A DNA stretch of 64,000 bases from the NCBI RefSeq assembly GCF_014647595.1, contig NZ_BMPM01000009.1, positions 1 through 64,000 on the forward strand, written 5' to 3'. Position numbers and translations under genes: made by a program. The notes beneath the pieces are model-generated. The model saw only the letters and a program-made list of their open reading frames with translations, was not told the origin of the DNA and ran no database searches. Each line of letters starts with the position of its first letter. Position 1 is the stretch's first letter. This stretch comes from Paenarthrobacter histidinolovorans (lineage in GTDB: Bacteria > Actinomycetota > Actinomycetes > Actinomycetales > Micrococcaceae). Shown here piece after piece: positions 49,271-57,152 of this stretch.

Positions 49271-50518
49271 ATGAACGGCAACATTCAGACCATCGCCACG
49301 CAGGGACTGAGCCGTCGACTGCTTTTGTTGCTCGCCGTCGTCGCAGCTTTCATGGTGTCAAACCTCTACTACGGCCAACCCCTGCTGGAAAGCATCGGGG
49401 TTGATATGGGAATCCCCATGGCCGGGGTGGGCTGGGTGGTGGCCTCCGCCCAAACCGGGTATCTCCTGGGCCTGGTCCTCGTAGTGCCGCTGGGCGACCT
49501 CGTGAACCGTCGCGCACTCATCGCCCTGCAGGTGGGGGCCACCTCGGCGGGAGCCTGTGTGGTGGCCTTGGCGTCCTCTCCGGTTGCCCTTCTCGTCGGC
49601 TTCATGTTACTGGGGCTCGCATCGTCCGTCGTGCAGACCATCGTGGCCTTTACCGCTGCCTCAAGTACCCCGGCGCAAAGGGGAGGAAACATCGGTACCG
49701 TCACTGCCGGCGTCGTGAGTGGCATTATCCTGGCGCGGACTGTGGCGGGAGGCCTTACGGACCTGTGGGGGTGGCGGGCGGTCTACGTCCTCGCAGCCGG
49801 AGCCGGGGCAGTCCTCGCCACCGCAGCCTTCCGCGCCCTGCCGTCCGACCACCGGGTCCGAGGCGAGGTGCGCTACTGGCGTGCCGTTGGGTCCGTTGTG
49901 GTGTTGACCCGCAGCAACCCGATCTTCCGGACCCGGGCGCTCATCACCATGCTCCTTTTCGCGTCCTTCGGGGTGCTGTGGAGCGGCATGTCGCTGCTTC
50001 TGGGCAGCCCGGCTTGGAACCTCCCGCCGAGCGTTATTGGGCTTTTCGGACTCGCGGGACTGGTGGGGATACTGGCGGCGTCCAAGGCCGGTGCTGCGGC
50101 CGACAGGGGCTGGGGGCAACGCGTCACGGGGATGAGCCTCGTTGCACTCCTGGGCTCGTGGGTGGCCCTGTTACTGGGAGATTGGTCGCTGCTGTGGTTC
50201 GTAGCCGGAATCATCGTGCTGGACGCCGCCGTTCAGGCTGTCCATGTCAGCAGCCAAACCATGATCGTGGCCGGAGCCGAGGAGTCCGCCAGCAGCATCA
50301 TCGGCAGCTACATGGTGTTCTACTCCGTGGGCAGCGCAACCGGGGCCGCCGCCGTAGCGCCGGTGTTCGACGCCTGGGGCTGGGCCGGTGCCAGCCTGCT
50401 CGGGGCGGTCTTCGCTTTCCTTGCGCTCGCGGTGTGGGGTACGGACAGGGTCCGGCGCGCCAGGAAGCCCGCGGGGACGGCCTTGGTTCGCGGCGTTTGC
50501 CATGCTGGGGCAGAATGA
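49271..50518 (+). CDS. MFS transporter (YnfM/AraJ-like)
   Basis: A 415-residue 12-helix carrier. SNLYYGQPLLESIGVDMGIP and LGDLVNRRALI (motif A loop) are typical of the DHA1-like/arabinose-efflux group, probably an exporter. GGGGG precedes the ATG at 6-nt spacing. Divergent from hxlR across duplicated operators and 25 bp upstream of the aminotransferase gene, so both are one operon. Substrate unknown. Confidence 0.85.
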   Translation: MNGNIQTIATQGLSRRLLLLLAVVAAFMVSNLYYGQPLLESIGVDMGIPMAGVGWVVASAQTGYLLGLVLVVPLGDLVNRRALIALQVGATSAGACVVALASSPVALLVGFMLLGLASSVVQTIVAFTAASSTPAQRGGNIGTVTAGVVSGIILARTVAGGLTDLWGWRAVYVLAAGAGAVLATAAFRALPSDHRVRGEVRYWRAVGSVVVLTRSNPIFRTRALITMLLFASFGVLWSGMSLLLGSPAWNLPPSVIGLFGLAGLVGILAASKAGAAADRGWGQRVTGMSLVALLGSWVALLLGDWSLLWFVAGIIVLDAAVQAVHVSSQTMIVAGAEESASSIIGSYMVFYSVGSATGAAAVAPVFDAWGWAGASLLGAVFAFLALAVWGTDRVRRARKPAGTALVRGVCHAGAE

Positions 50519-50543
50519 CCTCAACCAGCTGAAGGAGTTCGCC

Positions 50544-51638
50544 ATGCCAGACATTCTGACGTCCAGGTTCCTGTTCGGTCCCGGCCCGAGCAATTGCTAC
50601 CCCGAAGCCATGGCCGCTTTGGCGTATCCCGTGCTGGGTCACCTCGATCCTGTATTTATCGAGCGCCTCGACCACACCTGCGAAGGCCTCCGGACCGTCT
50701 GGGGTACCTCCAACGCGCGCACGCTTCCGTTGAGTGCCACCGGTTCCGGCGGCATGGAAGCAGCGTTCGTGAACACAGTGTCCGACGGCGACGTGGCAGT
50801 CATCGCTGTCAACGGACTGTTTGGGGCGCGGATGTGCGAGGTCGCCCGGCGCTGCGGGGCAACAGTGGTTCGCGTGGATCACGAGTGGGGCCGGCCTGTG
50901 GACGCCGACCGTGTGCTTTCGGCTCACCCCAATCCCAAAGTGATCGCGGCTGTCCATGCTGAAACGTCCGTGGGTGTTCTCTCCGACATCGCCGCGCTCG
51001 GAGCCGGAAAGGGGGATGCCCTGTTGATCACCGACGCTGTCACGTCCATCGGCGGACTGGAGCTGTTGGCGGACGACTGGGGGATCGACGTCGGATACGC
51101 CGGAACGCAGAAGTGCCTGGGCGTCCCGCCGGGGCTGTCGCCGTTCACAGTGTCGGACCGCGCCTTCGAACGCCGCGTCAAGGACCCGCGCTCCTGGTAT
51201 CTCGACATCGGCCTGCTTGGTGGATACGTTGGCGCGGCCAGCGGGGCCCGGACCTACCACCACACCGCGCCCGTCACAATGATCGCGGGACTTGAGGCCG
51301 CGTTGGACCGGATTCTCGCCGAGGGCTTGGAGAACGTTCAGGCCCGGCATCGCGCCGCAGGGGCCGCTTTGCAGCACGGGCTCCAGGACATGGGGCTGGA
51401 GCTGTTTGCCGCCGAGGGCTCCCGTTTGCCGAGCCTCACGACGGTCAAAGTGCCCGACGGCGTCAACTCGGCTGCCGTCCGCGCTTACCTTCTGGAGAAC
51501 TTCAGCATGGAGATCGGCTCGGGCGTTGGGGAGTTCGCCGACACTGTGTGGCGCATCGGCATGATGGGCCCGAACGCCAACAGTGCCTCGGTGACCCTGG
51601 TGCTCGGCGCGCTGAAGGAAGCGATCGCCAAAGCCTGA
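50544..51638 (+). CDS. Class V aminotransferase, alanine/ureidoglycine-glyoxylate type
   Basis: A 364-residue PLP enzyme. FLFGPGPSNCYPEAMAAL is the typical N-terminus, LPLSATGSGGMEAAFVNT binds PLP, DAVTSIGGLEL holds the Asp, and the PLP Lys190 is in GTQKCLGVPPG. The family covers alanine-glyoxylate, serine-glyoxylate and (S)-ureidoglycine-glyoxylate aminotransferases (PucG). The flanking purine-catabolism genes favour a PucG-like role, but the local operon (HxlR, MFS) gives no proof. GAAGGAG at 6 nt before the ATG. Confidence 0.85.
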   Translation: MPDILTSRFLFGPGPSNCYPEAMAALAYPVLGHLDPVFIERLDHTCEGLRTVWGTSNARTLPLSATGSGGMEAAFVNTVSDGDVAVIAVNGLFGARMCEVARRCGATVVRVDHEWGRPVDADRVLSAHPNPKVIAAVHAETSVGVLSDIAALGAGKGDALLITDAVTSIGGLELLADDWGIDVGYAGTQKCLGVPPGLSPFTVSDRAFERRVKDPRSWYLDIGLLGGYVGAASGARTYHHTAPVTMIAGLEAALDRILAEGLENVQARHRAAGAALQHGLQDMGLELFAAEGSRLPSLTTVKVPDGVNSAAVRAYLLENFSMEIGSGVGEFADTVWRIGMMGPNANSASVTLVLGALKEAIAKA

Positions 51639-51801
51639 CCGAAATGAGCTCACATCCCGGTCGTTGAACCTTCGACGGCGAATCCCCCGACCGCTTTCAC
51701 GCCGCGTTGCGCTGGGCGAGGGGTTGAGACATCGCGCTGATGCTCAACAGCCGAAGTTGTGAGAGTGGGACCCGGGGAAGCACTCGGGATGTGGAGGACG
51801 G

Positions 51802-52221
51802 TCAGGTTTCGCGGGTCAGGATCCAGGTGTTCGTGCCGTCCTGGCGTTCGAACGTCACCGTGGTCACCAACGCTTCGATCAGCGCCAAACCCCGCCCGGA
51901 CTCGGCTTCGGAGTCGGGCATCGAGGCCTGCATGTCGTCGGCAAAGGGTTCGCGGGCGTTGTGTGCGCTGACCCGGGCAATAAGGCGGGTCGGCCGGACG
52001 CTGATGTCGACGTCGATCTCCACCGGCTTCTCAGCCACGGGCAGGGCGTGCTGGACGATGTTCGCTGCGGCCTCGATCACTGCCGTGGCGAAGGTCATCC
52101 GGTCCATGTCCGGCACAAAGGAGGCGTCCTCCCACAGTGAGTCGAGCTCGTCGTGGATGGCGTCAATTGCCTGATCGTTGGAGGGCCCGTGGAAACCGCG
52201 GCGGGCGACGACGTCAGTCAT
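51802..52221 (-). CDS. RsbW-like anti-sigma ATPase/kinase
   Basis: A 139-residue HATPase_c_2 protein. N-box IEAAANIVQHAL, and GRGLALIEALVTTV in the G2 region, are typical of RsbW/SpoIIAB-type Ser kinases that phosphorylate STAS antagonists and, when free, bind a partner. The stop of the STAS gene overlaps its start by 8 bp. Last gene of the GT2 operon. No sigma factor gene is nearby, so its partner may not be a sigma factor. Confidence 0.88.
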   Translation of the reverse strand: MTDVVARRGFHGPSNDQAIDAIHDELDSLWEDASFVPDMDRMTFATAVIEAAANIVQHALPVAEKPVEIDVDISVRPTRLIARVSAHNAREPFADDMQASMPDSEAESGRGLALIEALVTTVTFERQDGTNTWILTRET

Positions 52222-52546
52222 CGCCGAACGCGTCTTCGGCGGTGGGGTAGGCCGTGAGCACCCGGTCCATGTTGGTCAGTTCCAGAACCATTTTGACCTG
52301 TGGCTGGACCTCGGCGATCCGCAGATCGCCACCGGCCTGGCGTGCAGCCTTGAGGCAACCGATAAGCGCGCCAAGGCCGGAGGAGTCCATGAAGTCCGTC
52401 CCGGCCAGGTTGACCACAACACGGCTGGACCCGCCGGCAACAACTTCGGCCACCACTTCACGCAGTTTGGGCGCGGCCACCATGTTCAGCCGGCCCACGC
52501 TCTTTACCTCCGCGTAGGAGTCTTTGACCTCGTAGCTAAACTGCAT
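52214..52546 (-). CDS. STAS-domain antagonist (RsbV/SpoIIAA-like)
   Basis: A 110-residue STAS protein. The phosphorylatable Ser is in TDFMDSSGLGALIG (Ser55 or Ser56), with LNMVAAPKLREVV forming the first helix. By homology it is phosphorylated by the RsbW-like kinase and dephosphorylated by the PP2C domain of the upstream gene. ATG 52546 (or 52552) lies inside the 3' end of the GT2 gene. Confidence 0.9.
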   Translation of the reverse strand: MQFSYEVKDSYAEVKSVGRLNMVAAPKLREVVAEVVAGGSSRVVVNLAGTDFMDSSGLGALIGCLKAARQAGGDLRIAEVQPQVKMVLELTNMDRVLTAYPTAEDAFGDD

Positions 52547-54512
52547 CGGCATTCCTTTCCTCGGGGCGCTCCGGCCCAACATCCTCAGGCACAAAACCTT
52601 TGTACAAAACTGCCTTGACCAGCACGCTCAGGACCACAAGATCGAACGCAACCCACGCCACGTTCACCAGTGTGCCCAGGGGCTCGGACATTCCGGCGAG
52701 CAGCCGGATAAGGCCGACAATCAACGCAATAGCCAGCAAAACAGCCACGATGATTTGCGGCCGGATGAGGCTCCAACTCGGCCCACCGCTCTGGCGGGCT
52801 TTGGGGGTGACCGCGAACCCGAGGGGACGGCCGAACCAGACGTTGCGTGCCGCCGTCGTGCAGGCCTTGATCCAGGTGGGGAACAGCGCGAGGCTGTACT
52901 GCTGCCCGCGCCAGGTGGGGATCCCGTGTCCGGCCACCAGGAACAGCAGTTGGTTTACCACCATGAACGGGATGAAGCGGATGAAGAAGTCGAAGCTGAT
53001 GCTGTTTACCGGGAGGATGCCGAGCGTCAGGTAGATGATGGGCGCTGCGAAATAAATCACGGCAGCGAAGCCGCTCAGGTAGGTCCACATGGTGGAGAAG
53101 TACATGAGTCGCTGGCCCCACGTGAGCCGACGCTGCACCAGCGGGTTCTCGCGGAGAAGGACCTGCATGGTGCCTTGTGCCCAGCGGAGACGCTGGGTCA
53201 GCATGGTCTTGACGTCCTCCGGGGCCAGCCCGTTGGCGAGGATTTCGTGGTGATAGACGCTCTTCCAGCCGAGGCCGTGAAGGCGCATTGCGGTGGCCAT
53301 GTCCTCGGTGACGGAGATGGTGGCCAGGGGCATGATCGGCTGGGCTTCGTCGGTGCGCTCCACCGAGATGGCGTCCAGGACGGCGTGGACGGACTCGAGC
53401 GCCCCCAGCGGGGACCAGTCGCGTCCGGACATGCGGTCGACGGCGTCACTCGCCACAGTGGTGACGCCCGACTCTCCGACGTGGGCGAGTTCCATTGCCG
53501 CGATTTCTTCGAGGTCGGATTGGAGCGCTGAGAAGTCGGCGGCCACCAGGGTGCGGACGGCGTCGTCCACCTTGCGGCGAACCCGGTACGTGATTTCGCT
53601 GAGGGACGCGCCGGCTTCGAGTTCCTGCTGGGCGGCTGCAGTGGCGGCTTCCACCTCGTTGAGCATCTGCTCCACCAAGGGGTTTTCAGCCTCGGCCGAG
53701 CGGCGGGCCTTCTTGATGGCGGTACGCGAAGCAGCGAGGGCACGGCGGACACTCTTCTCCGTGGCCTTCACATAGCCCACCAGGCCCAACTGCATGAGGG
53801 CTTCCCGGCGCAGGATCGCATTGGAGCCGCAGAAGAACGCGGCGTTCCAGCCGTCCTTGCCCTGCTGGATGGGCCCGTAGAACAGGGGAGCCTGGCTGCC
53901 CAGGGGATCGTCGGCGGGGACGTTGATGAAGTACTGCGGGGTCTGGACCAGAGCCACGAGGTCGTCGTTGAAGTAGCCCAGCGTCTTGTCCAGGATGTCC
54001 GGCTCGGGGATCTGGTCGGCGTCGAGAATCAACAGGTACTCGCCCGAGGTGACCATCAGCGCGTTGTTCAGGTTTCCGGCCTTGGCGTGCCGCGGCATGT
54101 CCGGTGTCCAGTCCGCGCCGCGCGTCACGTAACCGATCCCGTTCGATTCGGCGAGTTGGCGCATCTCAGGCCGGTCGCCGTCGTCGAGGATCCAGGTGCT
54201 GTGCGGCCACGTGATGTTCTTGGCGGCCAGCGCCGTGGTCATCACCAAATCCAAGGGCTCGTTGTAGGTGGTGATGAAGACGTCCACGGTGGCATCGGCC
54301 GGGGCAGGGGGTGGCGGCTTGCGGAATTTGATGTTCCAGACCGTCAGGCCGAACAGCATCACGTCAATCAGGCTGTACGTTTCAGCAATGACCAACGGAA
54401 CCGCGATCCACCACGCCTCCCAGTTCAGCGATGCCATCCACCGCCACGCCACATAGTTGATGCCCAGGATCACTGTCAGAACAACGATCAAACGGGTCCA
54501 GAAACGTGTCAC
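52536..54512 (-). CDS. Membrane GT2 polysaccharide synthase with helical insertion
   Basis: A 658-residue cellulose-synthase-like glycosyltransferase. Two N-terminal helices, GT-A core with DDG (110-112), DAD (164-166), TED (402-404) and QRLRW (440-444), then about five C-terminal helices. Between FCGSNAILRREAL and ATISVTED about 150 residues (246-395) of mostly helical, charged sequence are inserted, absent from ordinary BcsA-type enzymes. No PilZ domain, so control is not by c-di-GMP in the usual way. GTG start with GGGGGG before it. Product unknown; likely a beta-linked exopolysaccharide. Confidence 0.88.
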   Translation of the reverse strand: MTRFWTRLIVVLTVILGINYVAWRWMASLNWEAWWIAVPLVIAETYSLIDVMLFGLTVWNIKFRKPPPPAPADATVDVFITTYNEPLDLVMTTALAAKNITWPHSTWILDDGDRPEMRQLAESNGIGYVTRGADWTPDMPRHAKAGNLNNALMVTSGEYLLILDADQIPEPDILDKTLGYFNDDLVALVQTPQYFINVPADDPLGSQAPLFYGPIQQGKDGWNAAFFCGSNAILRREALMQLGLVGYVKATEKSVRRALAASRTAIKKARRSAEAENPLVEQMLNEVEAATAAAQQELEAGASLSEITYRVRRKVDDAVRTLVAADFSALQSDLEEIAAMELAHVGESGVTTVASDAVDRMSGRDWSPLGALESVHAVLDAISVERTDEAQPIMPLATISVTEDMATAMRLHGLGWKSVYHHEILANGLAPEDVKTMLTQRLRWAQGTMQVLLRENPLVQRRLTWGQRLMYFSTMWTYLSGFAAVIYFAAPIIYLTLGILPVNSISFDFFIRFIPFMVVNQLLFLVAGHGIPTWRGQQYSLALFPTWIKACTTAARNVWFGRPLGFAVTPKARQSGGPSWSLIRPQIIVAVLLAIALIVGLIRLLAGMSEPLGTLVNVAWVAFDLVVLSVLVKAVLYKGFVPEDVGPERPEERNADAV

Positions 54513-54531
54513 AATCCCCCCCTTTGTGGCT

Positions 54532-55650
54532 CTAGTGCGTTGCGTCAGGTTTGCGGCGAACGACGACGGCGGTCACGTCGTCTTCGGCTGTGGCCGCTGG
54601 TGCCAGCTCCAGAAGGGCGGCGCAGACATCGTCCGAGGTAGCGCCAGTGCGCGCTGCTTTTTCGACGTTCCGAACGAAGTCCTCCAAGGATTCGTGGGCG
54701 TCCAGTACGCCGTCGCTGACGATCACCAGGGAATCGCCCGGTTCCAACTCCAGTTCGGATGCTGGCCAGTGCTGGCCGTCCAGGATGCCCACGGGCGGAC
54801 CAGCCGAGACGAGCCGCTGCGCTGCCCCCTCCGCCGGGATGTGAAGCGCGAGTCCGTGGCCGGCGTCGATGTAGCTGAGCTTCCCGGATGCACTGTTCAG
54901 CCGCGCGTGGAACATCGTGGCGAACGAGCCGGACTGGTCCAGGTCTGAGGCGATGGTGAGGCTGGCGGAGCCGAAGGCGTCGTCTATGGCCGGTGTGTCG
55001 GCCACGGACCGCATCACGGCACGGACGGTGGCTGCGATCAACGCGGCGCCCATTCCTTTGCCCATGGCATCGGCAAAGGTCAGGTGCATGCCGTCGCGGG
55101 TCTGGTACCAGTCGTAGAAGTCCCCGCCAACGCTGCGCGTCGGACGGAAGGCACCAGCGACGTCATATCCGTCCAGCCGCACTGTTTCGCGCGGGAGGAG
55201 GCTTTGCTGCACAACTGCCGCCCGTTCGAGTTCGTCTGTCTGGCGCTGGTCTTCGGCGGCCGGGGCAGGCGTGCGGGCCCGACGGAACAGGGCACGGATG
55301 CGGGCCTGGAGTTCCTTGGGGCTGAACGGTTTGTTGATGTAGTCGTCCGCGCCGGTGTCCAGGCCGTTGAGGCGGTCGATTTCGTCCGCCCGGGCCGTGA
55401 GCATCAGGATGTACGCGTCCGAAAATTCGCGGAGACGGCGGCAGACTTCCATGCCATCGATGTCCGGGAGGTTGATGTCCAGGGTCACGAGTTCGGCGTT
55501 GGTCCTGCGGACGGCCTCGACGCCGGAGAGCCCGTCGGGTGCCTCGGTCACCACGAAGTCGAGCTGCTCAAGGACCAGTACGAGGAGGCCACGGATGTCG
55601 GCGTCATCTTCGACGACGACAGCATGGCGAGGGGACGAGGTTGAGACCAT
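54532..55650 (-). CDS. Response-regulator/PP2C (RsbU/SpoIIE) phosphatase fusion
   Basis: A 372-residue two-domain protein. Receiver (1-120) with Asp58 in LDINLPDIDG and Lys107 in NKPF; PP2C/SpoIIE domain (about 145-370) with GGDFYD (175-180), ADAMGKGMGAALIA, DAGHGLAL and SDGVLDAHE metal motifs. A sensor kinase should phosphorylate Asp58 and set the phosphatase activity on phospho-STAS. No kinase gene is in this operon. First of four genes with GT2, STAS and RsbW-like genes; 19-bp gap to GT2. Confidence 0.93.
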   Translation of the reverse strand: MVSTSSPRHAVVVEDDADIRGLLVLVLEQLDFVVTEAPDGLSGVEAVRRTNAELVTLDINLPDIDGMEVCRRLREFSDAYILMLTARADEIDRLNGLDTGADDYINKPFSPKELQARIRALFRRARTPAPAAEDQRQTDELERAAVVQQSLLPRETVRLDGYDVAGAFRPTRSVGGDFYDWYQTRDGMHLTFADAMGKGMGAALIAATVRAVMRSVADTPAIDDAFGSASLTIASDLDQSGSFATMFHARLNSASGKLSYIDAGHGLALHIPAEGAAQRLVSAGPPVGILDGQHWPASELELEPGDSLVIVSDGVLDAHESLEDFVRNVEKAARTGATSDDVCAALLELAPAATAEDDVTAVVVRRKPDATH

Positions 55651-55699
55651 GGCTCCATTAACTAATGCTGCTGGCTATTTGTCACGTTTAGTAAAGACA

Positions 55700-55740
55700 A
55701 ACGTAACGCCCGCTCAATTTAGTTGAGCGGGCGTTACAGG
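55700..55740 (-). terminator. Terminator after bcp
   Basis: Perfect 15-bp stem GTAACGCCCGCTCAA/TTGAGCGGGCGTTAC (55703-55717, 55723-55737), loop TTTAG. On the minus strand GTTTGTCTTT follows. It ends the bcp unit before the RR-PP2C operon. Confidence 0.85.
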
Positions 55741-55832
55741 ATTTGTTCAGATATGTGCCCGAGGGTTTCGCTCAAAACACGCTGGATGTGATTGAGCGTC
55801 GGGTTCAAGCGGGGGGGGAACGTGAGCGAGGG

Positions 55833-56300
55833 TTAGACGCCCAGCTCTTCCTTGAGCGCCTGGACGTGGCCCTGGGCGGAAACCTGGTACTGGGTGAGCT
55901 TCACGGTGCCTTCGCCGTCGAGCACTACGGTGGAGCGGACCAGGCCTTCGACGATTTCGCCGTCAACCAGCTTCTCTCCCCATGCGCCGTAGGCGAGGGC
56001 CACCTTGTGGTCTTCGTCGGAGAGCAGCGGGAAGGTCAGGGCGAATTCGCCGGTGAACTTGGCGAGAGCCTCGGGACCGTCCGGGGAGATCCCGATGACG
56101 TCGTAGCCCTTGCCCTGCAGGCTGGCGAGGTTGTCGCGGAAATCGCAAGCCTCGGTGGTGCAGCCGGGGGTGGCTGCCTTCGGGTAGAAGTACACAATGA
56201 CGTTGCGTCCGCGGTAGTCGGACAGCGAGACCTTGGTGCCGTCGGCGTCGAGAAGCGCGAAATCAGGTGCTTGCGTTCCGACGAGGAGTTTCTGGGTCAT
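55833..56300 (-). CDS. bcp: Thioredoxin-dependent peroxiredoxin, Bcp/PrxQ
   Basis: A 155-residue peroxidase. FYPKAATPGCTTEACDFRD gives peroxidatic Cys47 and resolving Cys52, the atypical 2-Cys PrxQ arrangement; PDFALLDADG at the N-terminus is typical. Reduces H2O2 and alkyl peroxides with thioredoxin. Monocistronic, followed by an intrinsic terminator. Confidence 0.95.
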   Translation of the reverse strand: MTQKLLVGTQAPDFALLDADGTKVSLSDYRGRNVIVYFYPKAATPGCTTEACDFRDNLASLQGKGYDVIGISPDGPEALAKFTGEFALTFPLLSDEDHKVALAYGAWGEKLVDGEIVEGLVRSTVVLDGEGTVKLTQYQVSAQGHVQALKEELGV

Positions 56301-56383
56301 GGCGATCCTTTACGTTCAACCGGTATGCACCGGCGGTCATTTCAATCAAAGAAGCGGATTGTCTATAGAGCTGAACAGCGAAC

Positions 56384-57142
56384 TTAGATGCTGTATTCCG
56401 CAGGTCCGCGCACTGTGGCATAGGGCCCTGGCACGAACTGGTAGCCGCCACCACGGACGGTGGCGACGGTGTGTCGGGCGGAGCCTAGCTTCCGCCGCAC
56501 CCTTCCAACATAAACGTCGATCGAGCGAAATGCCGCGCCGGGGAGGTCAAATGACTCCAAAAAACGTTGCAATTCTTCACGACTGATAGCCCGTGAGCAG
56601 TTGACCACGAGGTAGCGCAGCAGCTTGTATTCCATGCCAGTAAAGGCAACCGGCTCGCCATCAAGCAGGACTACTTCAGCGGCAAGGTCTACCGCAAGTT
56701 GGCTGCGGTGGCTGGCCAACGTTACGGGCTCGACGGCGGTGCTGCCGCCCTCTTCGGTGCGGTCGCCGTCGTCGGAACCGGTCTTTGAACGGGCGTCCGC
56801 GAGGGCGTCGGCGAGTGAGAGCGTGCCGTTGGTACCGGCGTCGGCGGCTTCCTGCGGAGTGCCGCCCCAGGAAGTGTCGCCGACGCCGGAGTGCTGTGCC
56901 CCGATGGCGGGCCAGATGCGGACTTCCGCCTCCGGGGCAAGTTTCATGGCGCGGGCCAGCACAAGTCGTGCTGCCCGCTCCCAGACCTCAGGATCGATCT
57001 CGTCGCCCTCGGCCGGGTTGACCCACAGCGCCAGGCCGTGTGCGGTCAGGCCGTTGCGATCATTGAGGCCGGTCCGCCGCGCGGAGGACCCGCGGGCTGC
57101 GGGTCCTCGCGACGGCGGTGGCCCGTAGGCATTGACTGCCAT
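56384..57142 (-). CDS. Winged-HTH regulator (OmpR/PhoB-type DNA-binding domain)
   Basis: A 252-residue protein. The first ~70 residues are basic/Pro-rich, residues 40-140 hold a Trp-containing region (NPAEGDEIDPEVWERAARL) and an acidic low-complexity link; residues 155-245 are a trans_reg_C winged helix (FTGMEYKLLRYLVVN, DVYVGRVRRKLG, TVRGGGYQFVP). There is no receiver Asp domain, so it is an orphan DNA-binding protein. Start ATG 57142 is 10 bp from the allB stop, so it is the tail gene of the allantoin operon and may regulate it. Confidence 0.8.
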   Translation of the reverse strand: MAVNAYGPPPSRGPAARGSSARRTGLNDRNGLTAHGLALWVNPAEGDEIDPEVWERAARLVLARAMKLAPEAEVRIWPAIGAQHSGVGDTSWGGTPQEAADAGTNGTLSLADALADARSKTGSDDGDRTEEGGSTAVEPVTLASHRSQLAVDLAAEVVLLDGEPVAFTGMEYKLLRYLVVNCSRAISREELQRFLESFDLPGAAFRSIDVYVGRVRRKLGSARHTVATVRGGGYQFVPGPYATVRGPAEYSI

Positions 57143-57152
57143 GACGGTAGAC

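Noticed and set aside
51639..51801. Terminator or small RNA between the aminotransferase and RsbW-like genes
   Set aside because: No stem with a U-tract and no conserved motif; 163 bp with nothing I can support.
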